Assembly: GCA_944390735.1 (NCBI GenBank)
Contig: CALXRL010000069.1
Span: 1 to 46,370, forward strand
Direction: 5' to 3'
Source of the DNA: an uncultured Victivallales bacterium
GTDB lineage: Bacteria > Verrucomicrobiota > Lentisphaeria > Victivallales > UBA1829
Length of the DNA: 46,370 nucleotides
The notes beneath the pieces were generated by a model. That model was not told where the DNA came from, ran no database searches, and saw only the letters and a program-made list of their open reading frames with translations. A program made the translations under genes and the position numbers. Shown one piece after another: positions 18,477 to 27,234 of the stretch. Position 1 is the stretch's first letter. Each line of letters opens with the position of its first letter.

Positions 18477-19525
18477 GGCTTTTCCCCTTGGATTGATCTT
18501 TTGTTAAGATTCTGTCCGGCTTGTGCCGTTGAATTACGGATGATGAGTTTTGTTTCCAGCGTCTCTCCCGGAAGCTCGGGGAGGGTGCCGGAAAGATGCA
18601 GATAAAGATAGTTCGCCGCCTTGTATCCGATCTCGTACAGCGGCTGCGCCACGGTGGTCAGCGGAGGATTCCGATAGGCGGAACCGGGCAGATCATCGAA
18701 TCCGATGATGGAGATGTCCTCCGGAATTCTCCGTCCGTTTTCCCAGCAGGCCTTGTAAACGCCTTCCGCCATCGTGTCGTTCGAGGCGATGATCGCCGTG
18801 ACATCCGGCGCCTGCCGGAACAGGTGGAGCGTCTGGAGATATCCCGCCTCCTGACCGTGCAGTGTGGGAATGTGTGCAATCACCAGTTTTTCATCCGGTT
18901 CGATTCCGTGGCGTTTCAGCGCATCGGTATAGGCTTTGAAGCGGTGCATATGGTTTTCATCCCCGGCCATGTTCATGGCGAGGAAGGCGATTCTGCGGTG
19001 TCCGAGCCCGATGAGGTGTTCCATGGCCGCGCTCTCCCCCATGTACGACTCGTTGTTTACGAAACCGATCCTTTCCGAACGGTACGGATAGTTCAGCATC
19101 ATTACGGGAATCTGCGCTTTTTCCAGTTCCGCGATCTGGGGAACGTCTCCGGCAAAGAGGCAGACTCCGTCGCAGCGCCGCTCCCGGATCTGCTTCAGAA
19201 AGCTCCGCTGCCGGCTGCCGCTGTTCATGATGATCGAGAGATCCGCGCTTTCCGTTCCCGCAAAGGCCGACATTCCCGTAATCACTTCCGAGAGATACTC
19301 GTCCATCAGCGGTTTCTCCTGCGAAATGACCACTCCGATGTTGTAAACGCGTCTTGCTCCCTTGTTCGGCGAGAAGTTCAGTTCGTCGATGACCGCCAGA
19401 ATCCGTTTCCGCAGTTCCTCGCTGACATCCGTCCGGTTGTTGACCACCCGCGACACCGTCGCCACGGAGACTCCCGCGCGTTCCGATACCAGGCGGATGT
19501 TGTTGGTTTTTGTCCGTCTCGGCAT
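18473..19525 (-). CDS. LacI family transcriptional regulator
   Basis: A 350-residue repressor-type regulator: helix-turn-helix at about 9-30 ([20 protein letters not shown]), hinge to 60, then a periplasmic-binding-protein-like sugar sensor (about 62-340). An ATG six codons upstream is rejected because AAGGA lies nine bases before ATG 19525. It is the first gene of an operon with the pseudopilin, the secreted glycosidase and GH130. A sigma-70-like promoter (19560-19587) and a perfect 11-bp inverted repeat (19602-19635) lie upstream, which suggests self-control. Confidence 0.93.
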   Translation of the reverse strand: MPRRTKTNNIRLVSERAGVSVATVSRVVNNRTDVSEELRKRILAVIDELNFSPNKGARRVYNIGVVISQEKPLMDEYLSEVITGMSAFAGTESADLSIIMNSGSRQRSFLKQIRERRCDGVCLFAGDVPQIAELEKAQIPVMMLNYPYRSERIGFVNNESYMGESAAMEHLIGLGHRRIAFLAMNMAGDENHMHRFKAYTDALKRHGIEPDEKLVIAHIPTLHGQEAGYLQTLHLFRQAPDVTAIIASNDTMAEGVYKACWENGRRIPEDISIIGFDDLPGSAYRNPPLTTVAQPLYEIGYKAANYLYLHLSGTLPELPGETLETKLIIRNSTAQAGQNLNKRSIQGEKP

Positions 19526-19559
19526 ATCTCTTGATCCTTCCATACGTTTTCTTTATTAC

Positions 19560-19587
19560 ATTATATCGGAAAACCGGAAAAAGTCAA
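19560..19587 (-). promoter_or_regulatory. Promoter of the LacI-pseudopilin-glycosidase operon
   Basis: On the minus strand TTGACT (19582-19587) and TATAAT (19560-19565) are spaced by 16 bases, 34 bases before the start codon of the regulator. Confidence 0.75.
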
Positions 19588-19601
19588 TAGAGAAAAATAA
19601 A

Positions 19602-19635
19602 ATTTTCGTAAATTTTATTTTGTTTTTACGAAAAT
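19602..19635. promoter_or_regulatory. Inverted repeat, candidate operator
   Basis: ATTTTCGTAAA (19602-19612) and its exact complement (19625-19635) are 12 bases apart, just upstream of the -35 box of the regulator promoter. Placement and symmetry fit a binding site for a dimeric regulator. The spacer is long for a classical LacI operator, so another factor, or a short hairpin, is possible. Confidence 0.5.
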
Positions 19636-19671
19636 AAAAGATTTCCGAATGGGTTCCGTGAGAAAAGGAAA

Positions 19672-19700
19672 GGGGATTTCCGTTCCAGACGGAAATCCCC
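19672..19700 (-). terminator. Terminator of the leuS operon
   Basis: A perfect 12-bp stem (19672-19683 with 19689-19700) with loop TCCAG lies 28 bases after the leuS stop. On the minus strand it is followed by a T-rich stretch (TTTCCTTTTC), so it is a somewhat imperfect intrinsic terminator. Confidence 0.8.
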
Positions 19701-19727
19701 GGGTGTCGGATTCCTTGCGCGGCGAAC

Positions 19728-22295
19728 TTACTTTGCCACGATGTTGACAATGCGCTTCGGAACGCAGACGACTTTGATGATCTGTTTTCCTTCGAGAGCG
19801 GCTTTGATGGCCGGATCGGCAAACGCCAGTTCCTCCATTTTTTTCGGATCGGCGTCGGCGGGCATCATGACGCGTGCGCGGGGCCGTCCTTGAATCTGAA
19901 TGAGGATCTCGACTTCGTGCTCGACCAGTTTCGACGGATCGTATTCGGGCCACGCGGCAAGCGAGACCGGAGCCTTGTTTCCGAGAATCTCCCACATCTC
20001 CTCGGCGATATGCGGGGCATACGGCGAGAGAAGTCTGACATAGGATTCCGCCGCTTCGCGGGGCATTTTGTCGAGCTTGGAGAACTCGTTCAGGAAGATC
20101 ATCATCTGACTGATGGCGGTGTTGAAATTCAGCGTTTCGGTATCCTCCGTGACCTTTTTGATGGTGGCGTGGAGAAGTTTTTCCTGAGCGGGAGTCATCT
20201 TCGCATGGTCGTCGATTTCGGTCTGGACGATCATCTTCCAGGAGCGTTTGAGGAAGCGGAAGACGCCTTCGACCCCCTGGGTGCTCCACGGTTTGACCGC
20301 CTCAAGCGGGCCCATGAACATCTCATACAGGCGCATGGAATCGGCTCCGTAGTCGCGCACGACGTCGTCGGGATTGACGACGTTCTTCAGCGATTTCGAC
20401 ATCTTCGCCGGGAACTCAACCAGTTTCTCGCCCGTATCCTTGTGGACGGGACCGTTTTCCCCTTTGACCACCTTGTCCATCGGGACAAGCGCGCCGCGGG
20501 AATCCTTGTAGGACAGTCCGAGAATCATTCCCTGATTGACCAGCTTGTGGAAGGGCTCCGGCGTGGAGACCGCGCCGATGTCGTACAGCACCTTGTGCCA
20601 GAAGCGGGCGTAGAGCAGATGCAGCACCGCGTGTTCCGCTCCGCCGACATAAAGATCGACCGGCATCCAGTATTTCTCCTTTTCCGGATCGACAAACTGC
20701 TTGTCGTTGTGCGGATCAATATAGCGCAGGTAATACCAGCAGGAGCCCGCCCACTGCGGCATGGTGTTGGTTTCGCGCCGTCCCTTCATGCCGGTGACCG
20801 GATCGGTGTATTCAAGCCACTCCTCCGCTTTCGCGAGCGGGGATTCGCCGGTTCCGGCGGGTTTGAAGTCGTCCAGCGGGGGCAGGGTGACCGGAAGATC
20901 CTTCTCGTCGACAAGACGGATGGAACCGTCTTCCATGTGAATGACCGGGAAAGGTTCTCCCCAGTAGCGCTGACGGCTGAAGAGCCAGTCGCGGAGTTTG
21001 TAGTTGACCGTCCGTTTTCCCGCTCCGCGCTCCGAGAGCCAGGCGATGGTGGCGGCCTTCGCCTCCTTGACGTGCATTCCGTTCAGCACGAGTCCCTCGT
21101 TGTTGGCGGAGTTGAAACTGACGCCGTCGCCGGTCCAGCAGACTTTTCCGGCGAGAATGTCGTTCCGGTCCAGTTTTGCCGCCGCCGCGTCCGCTTCGCC
21201 CGGTTCGATGATGCACTTGATCGGAAGATGGAACTTGACGGCGAAATCGAAGTCGCGCGTGTCGTGCGCCGGAACCGCCATGATCGCGCCCGTGCCGTAG
21301 GAGGAGAGAACATAGTCGGAAATCCAGATCGGAAGTTTCTCCCCGTTGACCGGGTTGACCGCATAGGCCCCGGTGAAGGCGCCGGTTTTGTCCTTGTTCA
21401 GATCGGTCCGCTCCAGATCGCTTTTGAGCGCGGCGTTCCGCTGATATTCCTCGACGGCGGAACGCTGCTCCGGCGTCGTGATGGCGTTGACCAGTTCATG
21501 CTCCGGCGAGAGCACCAGATAGGTGGCGCCGAACAGCGTGTCCGGACGCGTGGTGAACACGGTGACGGTCCTGTCCGTTCCGTCGATCCGGAAGAGGACC
21601 TCCGCTCCTTCGGATTTTCCGATCCAGTTGCGCTGCATTTCTTTGATTCCCTCGGGCCAGTCGAGCTGGTCGAGATCGGCGAGAAGGCGTTCGGCGTAAT
21701 CGGTGATTTTGAGCATCCACTGGCGCATCGGCTTGCGGATGACCGGATGATTGCCGCGCTCGCTTCTGCCGTCGATGACCTCTTCGTTGGCAAGCACGGT
21801 TCCCAGGGCGGGACACCAGTTCACGGGAACCTCATCCACATAGGCGAGACCTTTTTTGAAGAGCTGAAGGAAGATCCACTGGGTCCAGCGGTAGTACTTG
21901 GGATCGGTGGTGTTGATCTCCCTGTCCCAGTCGTAACTGAAGCCGAGGGACTTGATCTGGCGCTTGAACGTCTCAATGTTCTTCTTCGTGGTGATGGAGG
22001 GATGGGTTCCGGTTTCGACGGCATATTGCTCGGCGGGCAGACCGAAGGCATCCCAGCCCATCGGATGAAGAACATTGAAGCCGCGCATGCGTTTGTAGCG
22101 GCTGTAAATATCCGTGGCGGTGTAGCCCTCGGGATGACCGACATGCAGTCCGGCTCCGCTGGGATAGGGGAACATGTCAAGAACATAGAGTTTCTTCTTG
22201 TCGCTGACATCTTCGGCTTTGAAGGTTTTGTTCTCTTCCCAGTATTTCTGCCATTTCTTTTCGATGGCGGGGAAATCGTATTCTCTGTTTTCCAT
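19728..22295 (-). CDS. leuS: Leucyl-tRNA synthetase
   Basis: An 855-residue class I synthetase that charges tRNA-Leu in the cytosol. [16 protein letters not shown] holds the HIGH motif (HVGH, 51-54); the CP1 editing domain (about 225-420) has [12 protein letters not shown] and [13 protein letters not shown] with the conserved editing Asp; KMSKS is at 631-635. The length is normal for bacteria. AAGGA lies ten bases before the ATG. It is the last gene of a five-gene operon, 21 bases after a small membrane protein gene, and ends at a strong hairpin. Confidence 0.98.
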   Translation of the reverse strand: MENREYDFPAIEKKWQKYWEENKTFKAEDVSDKKKLYVLDMFPYPSGAGLHVGHPEGYTATDIYSRYKRMRGFNVLHPMGWDAFGLPAEQYAVETGTHPSITTKKNIETFKRQIKSLGFSYDWDREINTTDPKYYRWTQWIFLQLFKKGLAYVDEVPVNWCPALGTVLANEEVIDGRSERGNHPVIRKPMRQWMLKITDYAERLLADLDQLDWPEGIKEMQRNWIGKSEGAEVLFRIDGTDRTVTVFTTRPDTLFGATYLVLSPEHELVNAITTPEQRSAVEEYQRNAALKSDLERTDLNKDKTGAFTGAYAVNPVNGEKLPIWISDYVLSSYGTGAIMAVPAHDTRDFDFAVKFHLPIKCIIEPGEADAAAAKLDRNDILAGKVCWTGDGVSFNSANNEGLVLNGMHVKEAKAATIAWLSERGAGKRTVNYKLRDWLFSRQRYWGEPFPVIHMEDGSIRLVDEKDLPVTLPPLDDFKPAGTGESPLAKAEEWLEYTDPVTGMKGRRETNTMPQWAGSCWYYLRYIDPHNDKQFVDPEKEKYWMPVDLYVGGAEHAVLHLLYARFWHKVLYDIGAVSTPEPFHKLVNQGMILGLSYKDSRGALVPMDKVVKGENGPVHKDTGEKLVEFPAKMSKSLKNVVNPDDVVRDYGADSMRLYEMFMGPLEAVKPWSTQGVEGVFRFLKRSWKMIVQTEIDDHAKMTPAQEKLLHATIKKVTEDTETLNFNTAISQMMIFLNEFSKLDKMPREAAESYVRLLSPYAPHIAEEMWEILGNKAPVSLAAWPEYDPSKLVEHEVEILIQIQGRPRARVMMPADADPKKMEELAFADPAIKAALEGKQIIKVVCVPKRIVNIVAK

Positions 22296-22316
22296 AAGTG
22301 ATGATCCTTGAAGGGG

Positions 22317-22607
22317 TTATTTTTGTTTGATCTCGTTCAGGCGTGTGGCGAGTTTGACGATGATGCTTTTGTATCCCTGGAGCGCATTGGCGTATGCGAG
22401 CTTCTCCGCGAGCGTGAGAAGCGCATAGAGAACGGCGCAGAAACAGAGCGCCTTCCAGCTCTGAGCCGCAATGCCGATTCCCAGGAACAGAAGACAGAAC
22501 AGCAGCGAGACCGCAATGGCGGATTCCCGGTAGCGCCGGAGCACCCGGAAGTCGCCGCTGCGCCCGAGAATTTTCTTTTCCTGTTCCGTAAACTGAATTC
22601 TGTCCAT
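22317..22607 (-). CDS. Small membrane protein of unknown function
   Basis: A 96-residue protein with two hydrophobic segments (about 29-48 and 51-68) between basic ends; the C-terminus is a charged helix. I do not recognise a family. Expression is implied by position: 12 bases after the phenylacetate-CoA ligase stop and 21 before leuS, all on one strand. The ribosome binding site is weak, so it may depend on translation of the gene before it. Confidence 0.65.
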   Translation of the reverse strand: MDRIQFTEQEKKILGRSGDFRVLRRYRESAIAVSLLFCLLFLGIGIAAQSWKALCFCAVLYALLTLAEKLAYANALQGYKSIIVKLATRLNEIKQK

Positions 22608-22619
22608 ACGTGCAGCCGC

Positions 22620-23936
22620 TTATTTTGCGTAGTCTTTTTCGCGCAGATCGAAGACCCGTCTGGCTTTTCCCTCGTCCGCGGGAAGCGAGTTCGGCGCCAC
22701 CAGTTCGACCCGCGGATTAACTCCGAGTTCGGTTTTGAGCTCGTCGATGACCTTTTTGCGGATGTTGTCCATTCCCTCCAGCGAGCCGTTGAAGTAGTTG
22801 GGATTCACCTCCACTTTGACATGGATGCGGTCCAGCAGATTCTCCTTTGAAATCTCAATGATGTAGTGGGCTCCGATCTCGGGGACCGTCATCACCGCCT
22901 TTTCAATCTGCTGCGGGAAGATGTTGACTCCGTTGATGATGAGCATGTCGTCGGAACGGCCCTTCATGCGGGCGATTCTCCGATGGGTTCTGCCGCAGGG
23001 ACAGGGCTCCGGAAGGATGCGCGTCAGGTCGTGAGTGCGGTAGCGGATCAGTGGCATGGCTTCGCGCTGAAGCGAGGTCAGGACCAGTTCTCCTTCCTCG
23101 CCTTCCGGCAGAACCTCTCCGGTTTCCGGATCAATGATTTCCATAAGGTACTGATCCTCCCAGAGATGGAGTCCGTCATTTCGTTCGCGGCACTCGAAGG
23201 CAAGTCCGGGTCCGCACATTTCGGAGAGTCCGTAGGAGTTGAAGACTTCCACGCCGAACGCTTCCTCAATCTGATGCCGGAACGCATTGGAATACGGTTC
23301 CGCGCCGGCGAAGAAAATCCGCAGTTTCAGATCCTTCTTCGGATCAAGGCCGCATTCGGGGAAAAAGCTCAGCAGACGCATCGAGTAGCTCGGAAGGATG
23401 TGGCAGACGGTCGTTCCGAAAGTCTTCATGAACCAGATCTGGCGCTTGGAGTTGCCCGCCGCACTCGGAATCACAAGCGCGCCGAGCCGCTCCATGCCGT
23501 AGTGGAATCCGAGTCCGCCGGTGAAGAGGCCATAGCCCATGATGTTCTGGAACACATCGGTCGGACGGGCGCCGGCCATGAAGGCGGAACGCGCGGTCAT
23601 GTTTGTCCAGAGATCCAGATCGTGCTGCGTGTGAAACACCACCGTCGGCGTGCCGGTGGTGCCGGAGGAGGAGTGAAGACGCACAATGTCCTTCATCGGC
23701 GCGGCGACGAATCCGTAGGGGAAGTGGTCGCGGAGCGTCTGCTTTTCGATGAGCGGAAGGCGTTCGATATCCTTCAGAGTCTTGATGGAGTCGATGACCT
23801 TCTCCGTCAGGATCGGCGCGTAGAACGGCGACTTCGCCGCCTGTTTGAGTGTTTTCTTGAGACATCCGAGCTGGAAGGCTTCCAGATCCTTCCGATTCAT
23901 GAGCTCGATGTCCTTCTGCCAGAATTCCGTTTCCAT
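22620..23936 (-). CDS. paaK: Phenylacetate-CoA ligase (AMP-forming)
   Basis: A 438-residue cytosolic acyl-CoA ligase that activates phenylacetate or a related aryl acid with ATP. The P-loop HSSSGTTGTP is at 88-97, YGLSEM at 235-240, IRYRTHD later, and GRSDDMLIINGVNIFP marks the C-terminal subdomain. A GTG three codons upstream is rejected because AAAAGG is adjacent to it and correctly spaced for ATG 23936. In anaerobes this ligase often works in reverse or alongside indolepyruvate:ferredoxin oxidoreductase in aromatic amino acid metabolism; no such oxidoreductase is in the window. It lies 26 bases after the membrane protein gene in the leuS operon. Confidence 0.92.
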   Translation of the reverse strand: METEFWQKDIELMNRKDLEAFQLGCLKKTLKQAAKSPFYAPILTEKVIDSIKTLKDIERLPLIEKQTLRDHFPYGFVAAPMKDIVRLHSSSGTTGTPTVVFHTQHDLDLWTNMTARSAFMAGARPTDVFQNIMGYGLFTGGLGFHYGMERLGALVIPSAAGNSKRQIWFMKTFGTTVCHILPSYSMRLLSFFPECGLDPKKDLKLRIFFAGAEPYSNAFRHQIEEAFGVEVFNSYGLSEMCGPGLAFECRERNDGLHLWEDQYLMEIIDPETGEVLPEGEEGELVLTSLQREAMPLIRYRTHDLTRILPEPCPCGRTHRRIARMKGRSDDMLIINGVNIFPQQIEKAVMTVPEIGAHYIIEISKENLLDRIHVKVEVNPNYFNGSLEGMDNIRKKVIDELKTELGVNPRVELVAPNSLPADEGKARRVFDLREKDYAK

Positions 23937-23962
23937 GATTAGCACCTTTTCACTATAGATAA

Positions 23963-24724
23963 TTACGATTTTTTAACAGACCGGATTGTCAGGAAGAACC
24001 CGAGCGCCATGCTCAGGAACGCCCCCATCAGCACGCGGTACTCCGCCGGAAGCAGAAACGTGACCGTATGCGCGGGAAGCCAGAAGCAGACAATCGTTTT
24101 CGGAATGAAGGAGCCCCACGCATGCTTGTCGATCAGCCCGAGAAACTCGGTGCCCCCGACCAGTCTGCGTTTGGCAAACACCACGTTGAACCACTCATGC
24201 CCGAGCATCATCGGATACGCGAAGATCAGGTTCATCCAGAACGAGGTCGAGATGGCGAAGATCAGCTTGTTTCCCAGCTCTCCCATATCCTTTCCGCCGA
24301 ACCAGAGCGGAGTTCCCATAACGCTTGCGACTCCGCCCGCAAACAGCGCAAAGGCAATCGTCATAATCATGCCGAAGACGCCCCAGGTAATCACGCGGAG
24401 GAAAAAAAGATCCGTATGCCAGAATCCCGTTTTGATTCTGGTTTTGACCATCTCTCCGAACATCGCCAGAAGAGCGAATTTCAGAAAACCCATCAGATAG
24501 GGAGCCGCTTTGGTCACATTTCCGAACTGGTCGAGTCCCTTCAGGGTGAATCCGGTCCATTCAAACGCCCCATGGAAAATGCCGCTGTTCCGGGAGAGTC
24601 CCGCCAGAGGGGTGTGATTGACCGGAAAAAAAACGACAAGCAGTGCCAGAAGAACCAGAAATGCAATTCCGAAATAATCCGATTTTTTCATGCTTTCTCT
24701 CTTTTGTTGAGGGATTTCCGTCAT
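23963..24724 (-). CDS. Membrane protein with an Mpv17/PMP22-like C-terminus
   Basis: A 253-residue protein with about five to six hydrophobic segments. The C-terminal stretch FWLPAHTVTFLLPAEYRVL resembles the W-x-P...NF...P...R signature of Mpv17/PMP22 proteins; this is a motif-level resemblance only. The ATG at 24724 overlaps the stop of the DUF985 gene as ATGA; ATG 24691 (MKKSDYFGIAF) with a purine-rich stretch before it is an equally plausible start. Function unknown. Confidence 0.6.
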   Translation of the reverse strand: MTEIPQQKRESMKKSDYFGIAFLVLLALLVVFFPVNHTPLAGLSRNSGIFHGAFEWTGFTLKGLDQFGNVTKAAPYLMGFLKFALLAMFGEMVKTRIKTGFWHTDLFFLRVITWGVFGMIMTIAFALFAGGVASVMGTPLWFGGKDMGELGNKLIFAISTSFWMNLIFAYPMMLGHEWFNVVFAKRRLVGGTEFLGLIDKHAWGSFIPKTIVCFWLPAHTVTFLLPAEYRVLMGAFLSMALGFFLTIRSVKKS

Positions 24725-25212
24725 GCCAGTCCGAGTTCCAGAATGCGGTCTTTGGCTTCAGGATACTGTTTGATGAGCTCATCGGCGGAGCCTTCGACGT
24801 AATCCTGATATTCGAATCCGGGACAGACCACTGCTCCGAAGAGTCCCCAGCTCTGTTCGGACCGGTCCAGGAGAACCGTGCTCTGCCACGTCCACGCGGG
24901 CACCAGACTCTGGGGAAACTCGCCGCCGAGGACATCGGGCCCCACGATCCGTTCCTCGAAGGTTCCGTCGGGGAGCAGAAGCAGCTGAACGGCGGGCGAT
25001 CCGGCATGATACATCCAGATCTCATCGGATTTCACCATGTGCCAGCGGGAGACTTCGTTGCCGCGCAGCAGGTAGAAGATGCTGGTTGCGGCGCGGCGCT
25101 GTTTGGTTGCATGCGTTCGGACGACGGAACGGAAGAGCTCGCGGAACATGCCGCCTTCGACATGTTTCTCCAGACCGAGCGCCTGGGCAATTTCATCTGC
25201 GGATGGTTTCAT
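24721..25212 (-). CDS. DUF985-type cupin protein
   Basis: A 163-residue single-domain cupin. VEGGMFRELFRS near the start, SIFYLLRGNEVSRWHMVKSDE with the metal-site His and Glu, and the late stretch WGLFGAVVCPGFEYQDY are typical of the DUF985 family. No enzymatic activity is established for the family. It is the first gene of the operon that runs through the membrane protein, paaK and the small protein to leuS. Its start lies only 11 bases beyond the T-run of the pal terminator, so its promoter is unclear. Confidence 0.85.
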   Translation of the reverse strand: MKPSADEIAQALGLEKHVEGGMFRELFRSVVRTHATKQRRAATSIFYLLRGNEVSRWHMVKSDEIWMYHAGSPAVQLLLLPDGTFEERIVGPDVLGGEFPQSLVPAWTWQSTVLLDRSEQSWGLFGAVVCPGFEYQDYVEGSADELIKQYPEAKDRILELGLA

Positions 25213-25223
25213 ATCGTTTCCGT

Positions 25224-25250
25224 AAAAAAACGCCGGGGCGGTCCCCGGCG
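25224..25250 (-). terminator. Terminator of pal
   Basis: A perfect 8-bp GC stem (25231-25238 with 25243-25250, CGCCGGGG and complement) with a 4-nt loop is followed on the minus strand by seven T. Confidence 0.9.
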
Positions 25251-25272
25251 CCGTAGCAGTTTGAATCCGTGG

Positions 25273-25899
25273 TTAGTTTCTGAGTTTGACGGCGACGAAA
25301 TCATCGCGACGGTTTTTGGCGCGTCCGGCTTCCTCCGTATTGGGCGCGGCGGGACGCTCCTCGCCGTAGCTGATGGTGCGGATGCGGGAATCGGCAATGC
25401 CCTTGTTGAGCAGATATTCCTTGGCGGAGAGGGCACGACGTTCGCCGAGGGCGCGGTTGTATTCATCGGATCCGCGATCGTCGCAGTTGCCTTCGATGAC
25501 GACGCCGGTTCCGGCATTGCTGAGGAGGTAAGCGGCGATTTCATCCAGCTTCGGAGCTTCCGAGGCGCCGATGATGGAGCGGTCGAAACTGAAGTAGACG
25601 GTCGGGAGATTGACTCCCGGGATCGGGGTTCCGAAATCGGCATAGGGGTTCAACGCATCGGCGAGGGCGTTGTTGGACCACTCTCCGGGGCCGTTTCCAT
25701 TTCCGGCTCCGATGGTGTTGACATCGCCCGCACCGCCTTTCAAGGCATCGGAATCGACCGCGGTCTGTCCGTCCTTATCCTTTTTGATCCGGAACATTTC
25801 CTCGTTTTCGTTGCTGGTGTCGAAGATGCCGCAGCCCGTGACCGCGAAGGTGAGAGCCATTGCGGCGATTCCGTTGACGAACATTTTTTTCAATGCCAT
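25273..25899 (-). CDS. pal: Peptidoglycan-associated lipoprotein (OmpA family)
   Basis: A 208-residue outer-membrane lipoprotein that anchors the envelope to peptidoglycan. Signal peptide 1-22 ends in the lipobox VTGC, with lipidated C23. After a low-complexity linker, the OmpA-like domain (about 95-205) has YFSFDRSII, the stretch GNCDDRGSDEYN (usual form GHTDxxGxxxYN) and LGERRALSAKEYL. The usual His of that motif is Asn here. ATG 25899 is chosen over a longer frame for its AGAGGAG site and signal peptide. It is divergent from ilvE and followed by a strong terminator. No tol genes are nearby. Confidence 0.92.
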   Translation of the reverse strand: MALKKMFVNGIAAMALTFAVTGCGIFDTSNENEEMFRIKKDKDGQTAVDSDALKGGAGDVNTIGAGNGNGPGEWSNNALADALNPYADFGTPIPGVNLPTVYFSFDRSIIGASEAPKLDEIAAYLLSNAGTGVVIEGNCDDRGSDEYNRALGERRALSAKEYLLNKGIADSRIRTISYGEERPAAPNTEEAGRAKNRRDDFVAVKLRN

Positions 25900-25936
25900 G
25901 GTAAACTCCTCTTTGTTAGTTTTCGCATACCATGAC

Positions 25937-25964
25937 AATTTAGCGATAATTTTTGATTTTTCAA
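25937..25964 (-). promoter_or_regulatory. Candidate promoter of pal
   Basis: On the minus strand TTGAAA (25959-25964) and TAAATT (25937-25942) are spaced by 16 bases, 38 bases before the ATG. The whole divergent gap 25900-26107 is unusually AT-rich. Confidence 0.5.
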
Positions 25965-26107
25965 TTTTTTTCTGTCGGCCAAACGCTAAAACGGCAATTT
26001 TTTTTACTTTTTTTCCAAAAACATTTCGTTTTCCGCTTTTCAAACGCGCAATCTGCCGCTAAATTACGACATGATGGTCAATTCAACCAAAGGATGAGGA
26101 AGTTATC

Positions 26108-27145
26108 ATGTCAGAATCACTGGAAAAAATGGACCCGAAACAGATCGACTGGTCCTCGCTGGGCTTTGCCTACATGCCGACAAACTCTTACGTGAGATCC
26201 ACCTGGAAGGACGGCAAATGGTCGTCGCCCGTACTCATCAAGGAGCCGTACATCACGATGTCCATTGCAGCGACCTGTCTGCACTACGGTCAGGCGGCAT
26301 TTGAAGGACTCAAGTGCTTCCGTCAGAAGGATGGAAAAGTCAGATGTCTCCGTCCCGAGGAAAACGTCAAGCGTATGAATCTGGCGGCGGACTACATGCT
26401 GGCGCCTCAGATTCCGATGGATCTCTATTTGGAAGCCATCCAGATGGTCGTCAAGGACAATATTGATTATGTTCCGCCGTATGGAGTCGGAGGGGCTCTT
26501 TACATCCGTCCGCTTCTGATCGGAACGGGCGCCCAGATCGGAGTCGCGCCCAGCAAGATGTACGATTTTCTGATTCTCGTGACGCCGGTCGGAGCGTACT
26601 ACAAAGGCGGCATCACGCCGGTGGAAGCGCTTGTCATCGACGATTACGACCGTGCGGCACCCAAGGGAACGGGACATGTCAAATTTGCCGGCAATTATGC
26701 CGCCAGCCTCAAACCGAGCAAGGTCGCCAAAATGCGCGGCTATCCGATCACGCTGTTCTTCGATCCGAAGGAGCATGAATTCATCGACGAGTTCGGAACC
26801 AGCAACTTCTTTGCCATCACCAGGGAAGGTCATTATGTGACACCGGTTTCGCGTTCGATTCTCCACAGCATCACGAATATGTCGCTTCAGCAGATTGCGG
26901 CGGATTTGGGAATTGAAGTTGAACTTCGCAAGATCCACAAGGCGGAGCTGGCGGACTTCACGGAGGTCGGCGCCTGCGGAACCGCGGTGGTGATTACTCC
27001 GATTTCCAAGATCGTCATGGGGGATACCGAATTCAAGTATGGCGAAACCTGCGGGCCCGTTCTCCATAAACTGTATGACCATATGACCGGCATTCAGCAC
27101 GGAGATATTCCCGATATTCACAACTGGATGATGGAAATCAAATAA
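26108..27145 (+). CDS. ilvE: Branched-chain amino acid aminotransferase
   Basis: A 345-residue PLP enzyme of fold type IV that interconverts leucine, isoleucine and valine with their 2-oxo acids, using glutamate. GHVKFAGNYAASL places the PLP lysine at K192; ALYIRPLLIGT (130-140) and the late GACGTAVVITPI are family marks of the eukaryote-like group of this enzyme. AGGAAG lies six bases before the ATG. It is followed by its own terminator. It could serve both synthesis and breakdown of these amino acids. Confidence 0.95.
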   Translation: MSESLEKMDPKQIDWSSLGFAYMPTNSYVRSTWKDGKWSSPVLIKEPYITMSIAATCLHYGQAAFEGLKCFRQKDGKVRCLRPEENVKRMNLAADYMLAPQIPMDLYLEAIQMVVKDNIDYVPPYGVGGALYIRPLLIGTGAQIGVAPSKMYDFLILVTPVGAYYKGGITPVEALVIDDYDRAAPKGTGHVKFAGNYAASLKPSKVAKMRGYPITLFFDPKEHEFIDEFGTSNFFAITREGHYVTPVSRSILHSITNMSLQQIAADLGIEVELRKIHKAELADFTEVGACGTAVVITPISKIVMGDTEFKYGETCGPVLHKLYDHMTGIQHGDIPDIHNWMMEIK

Positions 27146-27180
27146 TTCCCATTTCAAACAAATTCAACGGACAACAGGGA

Positions 27181-27215
27181 AACGCGGAATGGAAAAGATC
27201 TGTTCCGCGTTTTTT
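27181..27215 (+). terminator. Terminator of ilvE
   Basis: A perfect 9-bp stem (27181-27189 with 27203-27211, AACGCGGAA and complement) is followed by T27210-27215. Confidence 0.85.
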
Positions 27216-27234
27216 CTGACAAGGGAGCGGAGCG

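Noticed and set aside
19890..22301. Long open frame opposite leuS
   Set aside because: Mirror of a certain gene; no family resemblance.
22296..22330. T-box leader before leuS
   Set aside because: Only 21 bases separate leuS from the gene before it.
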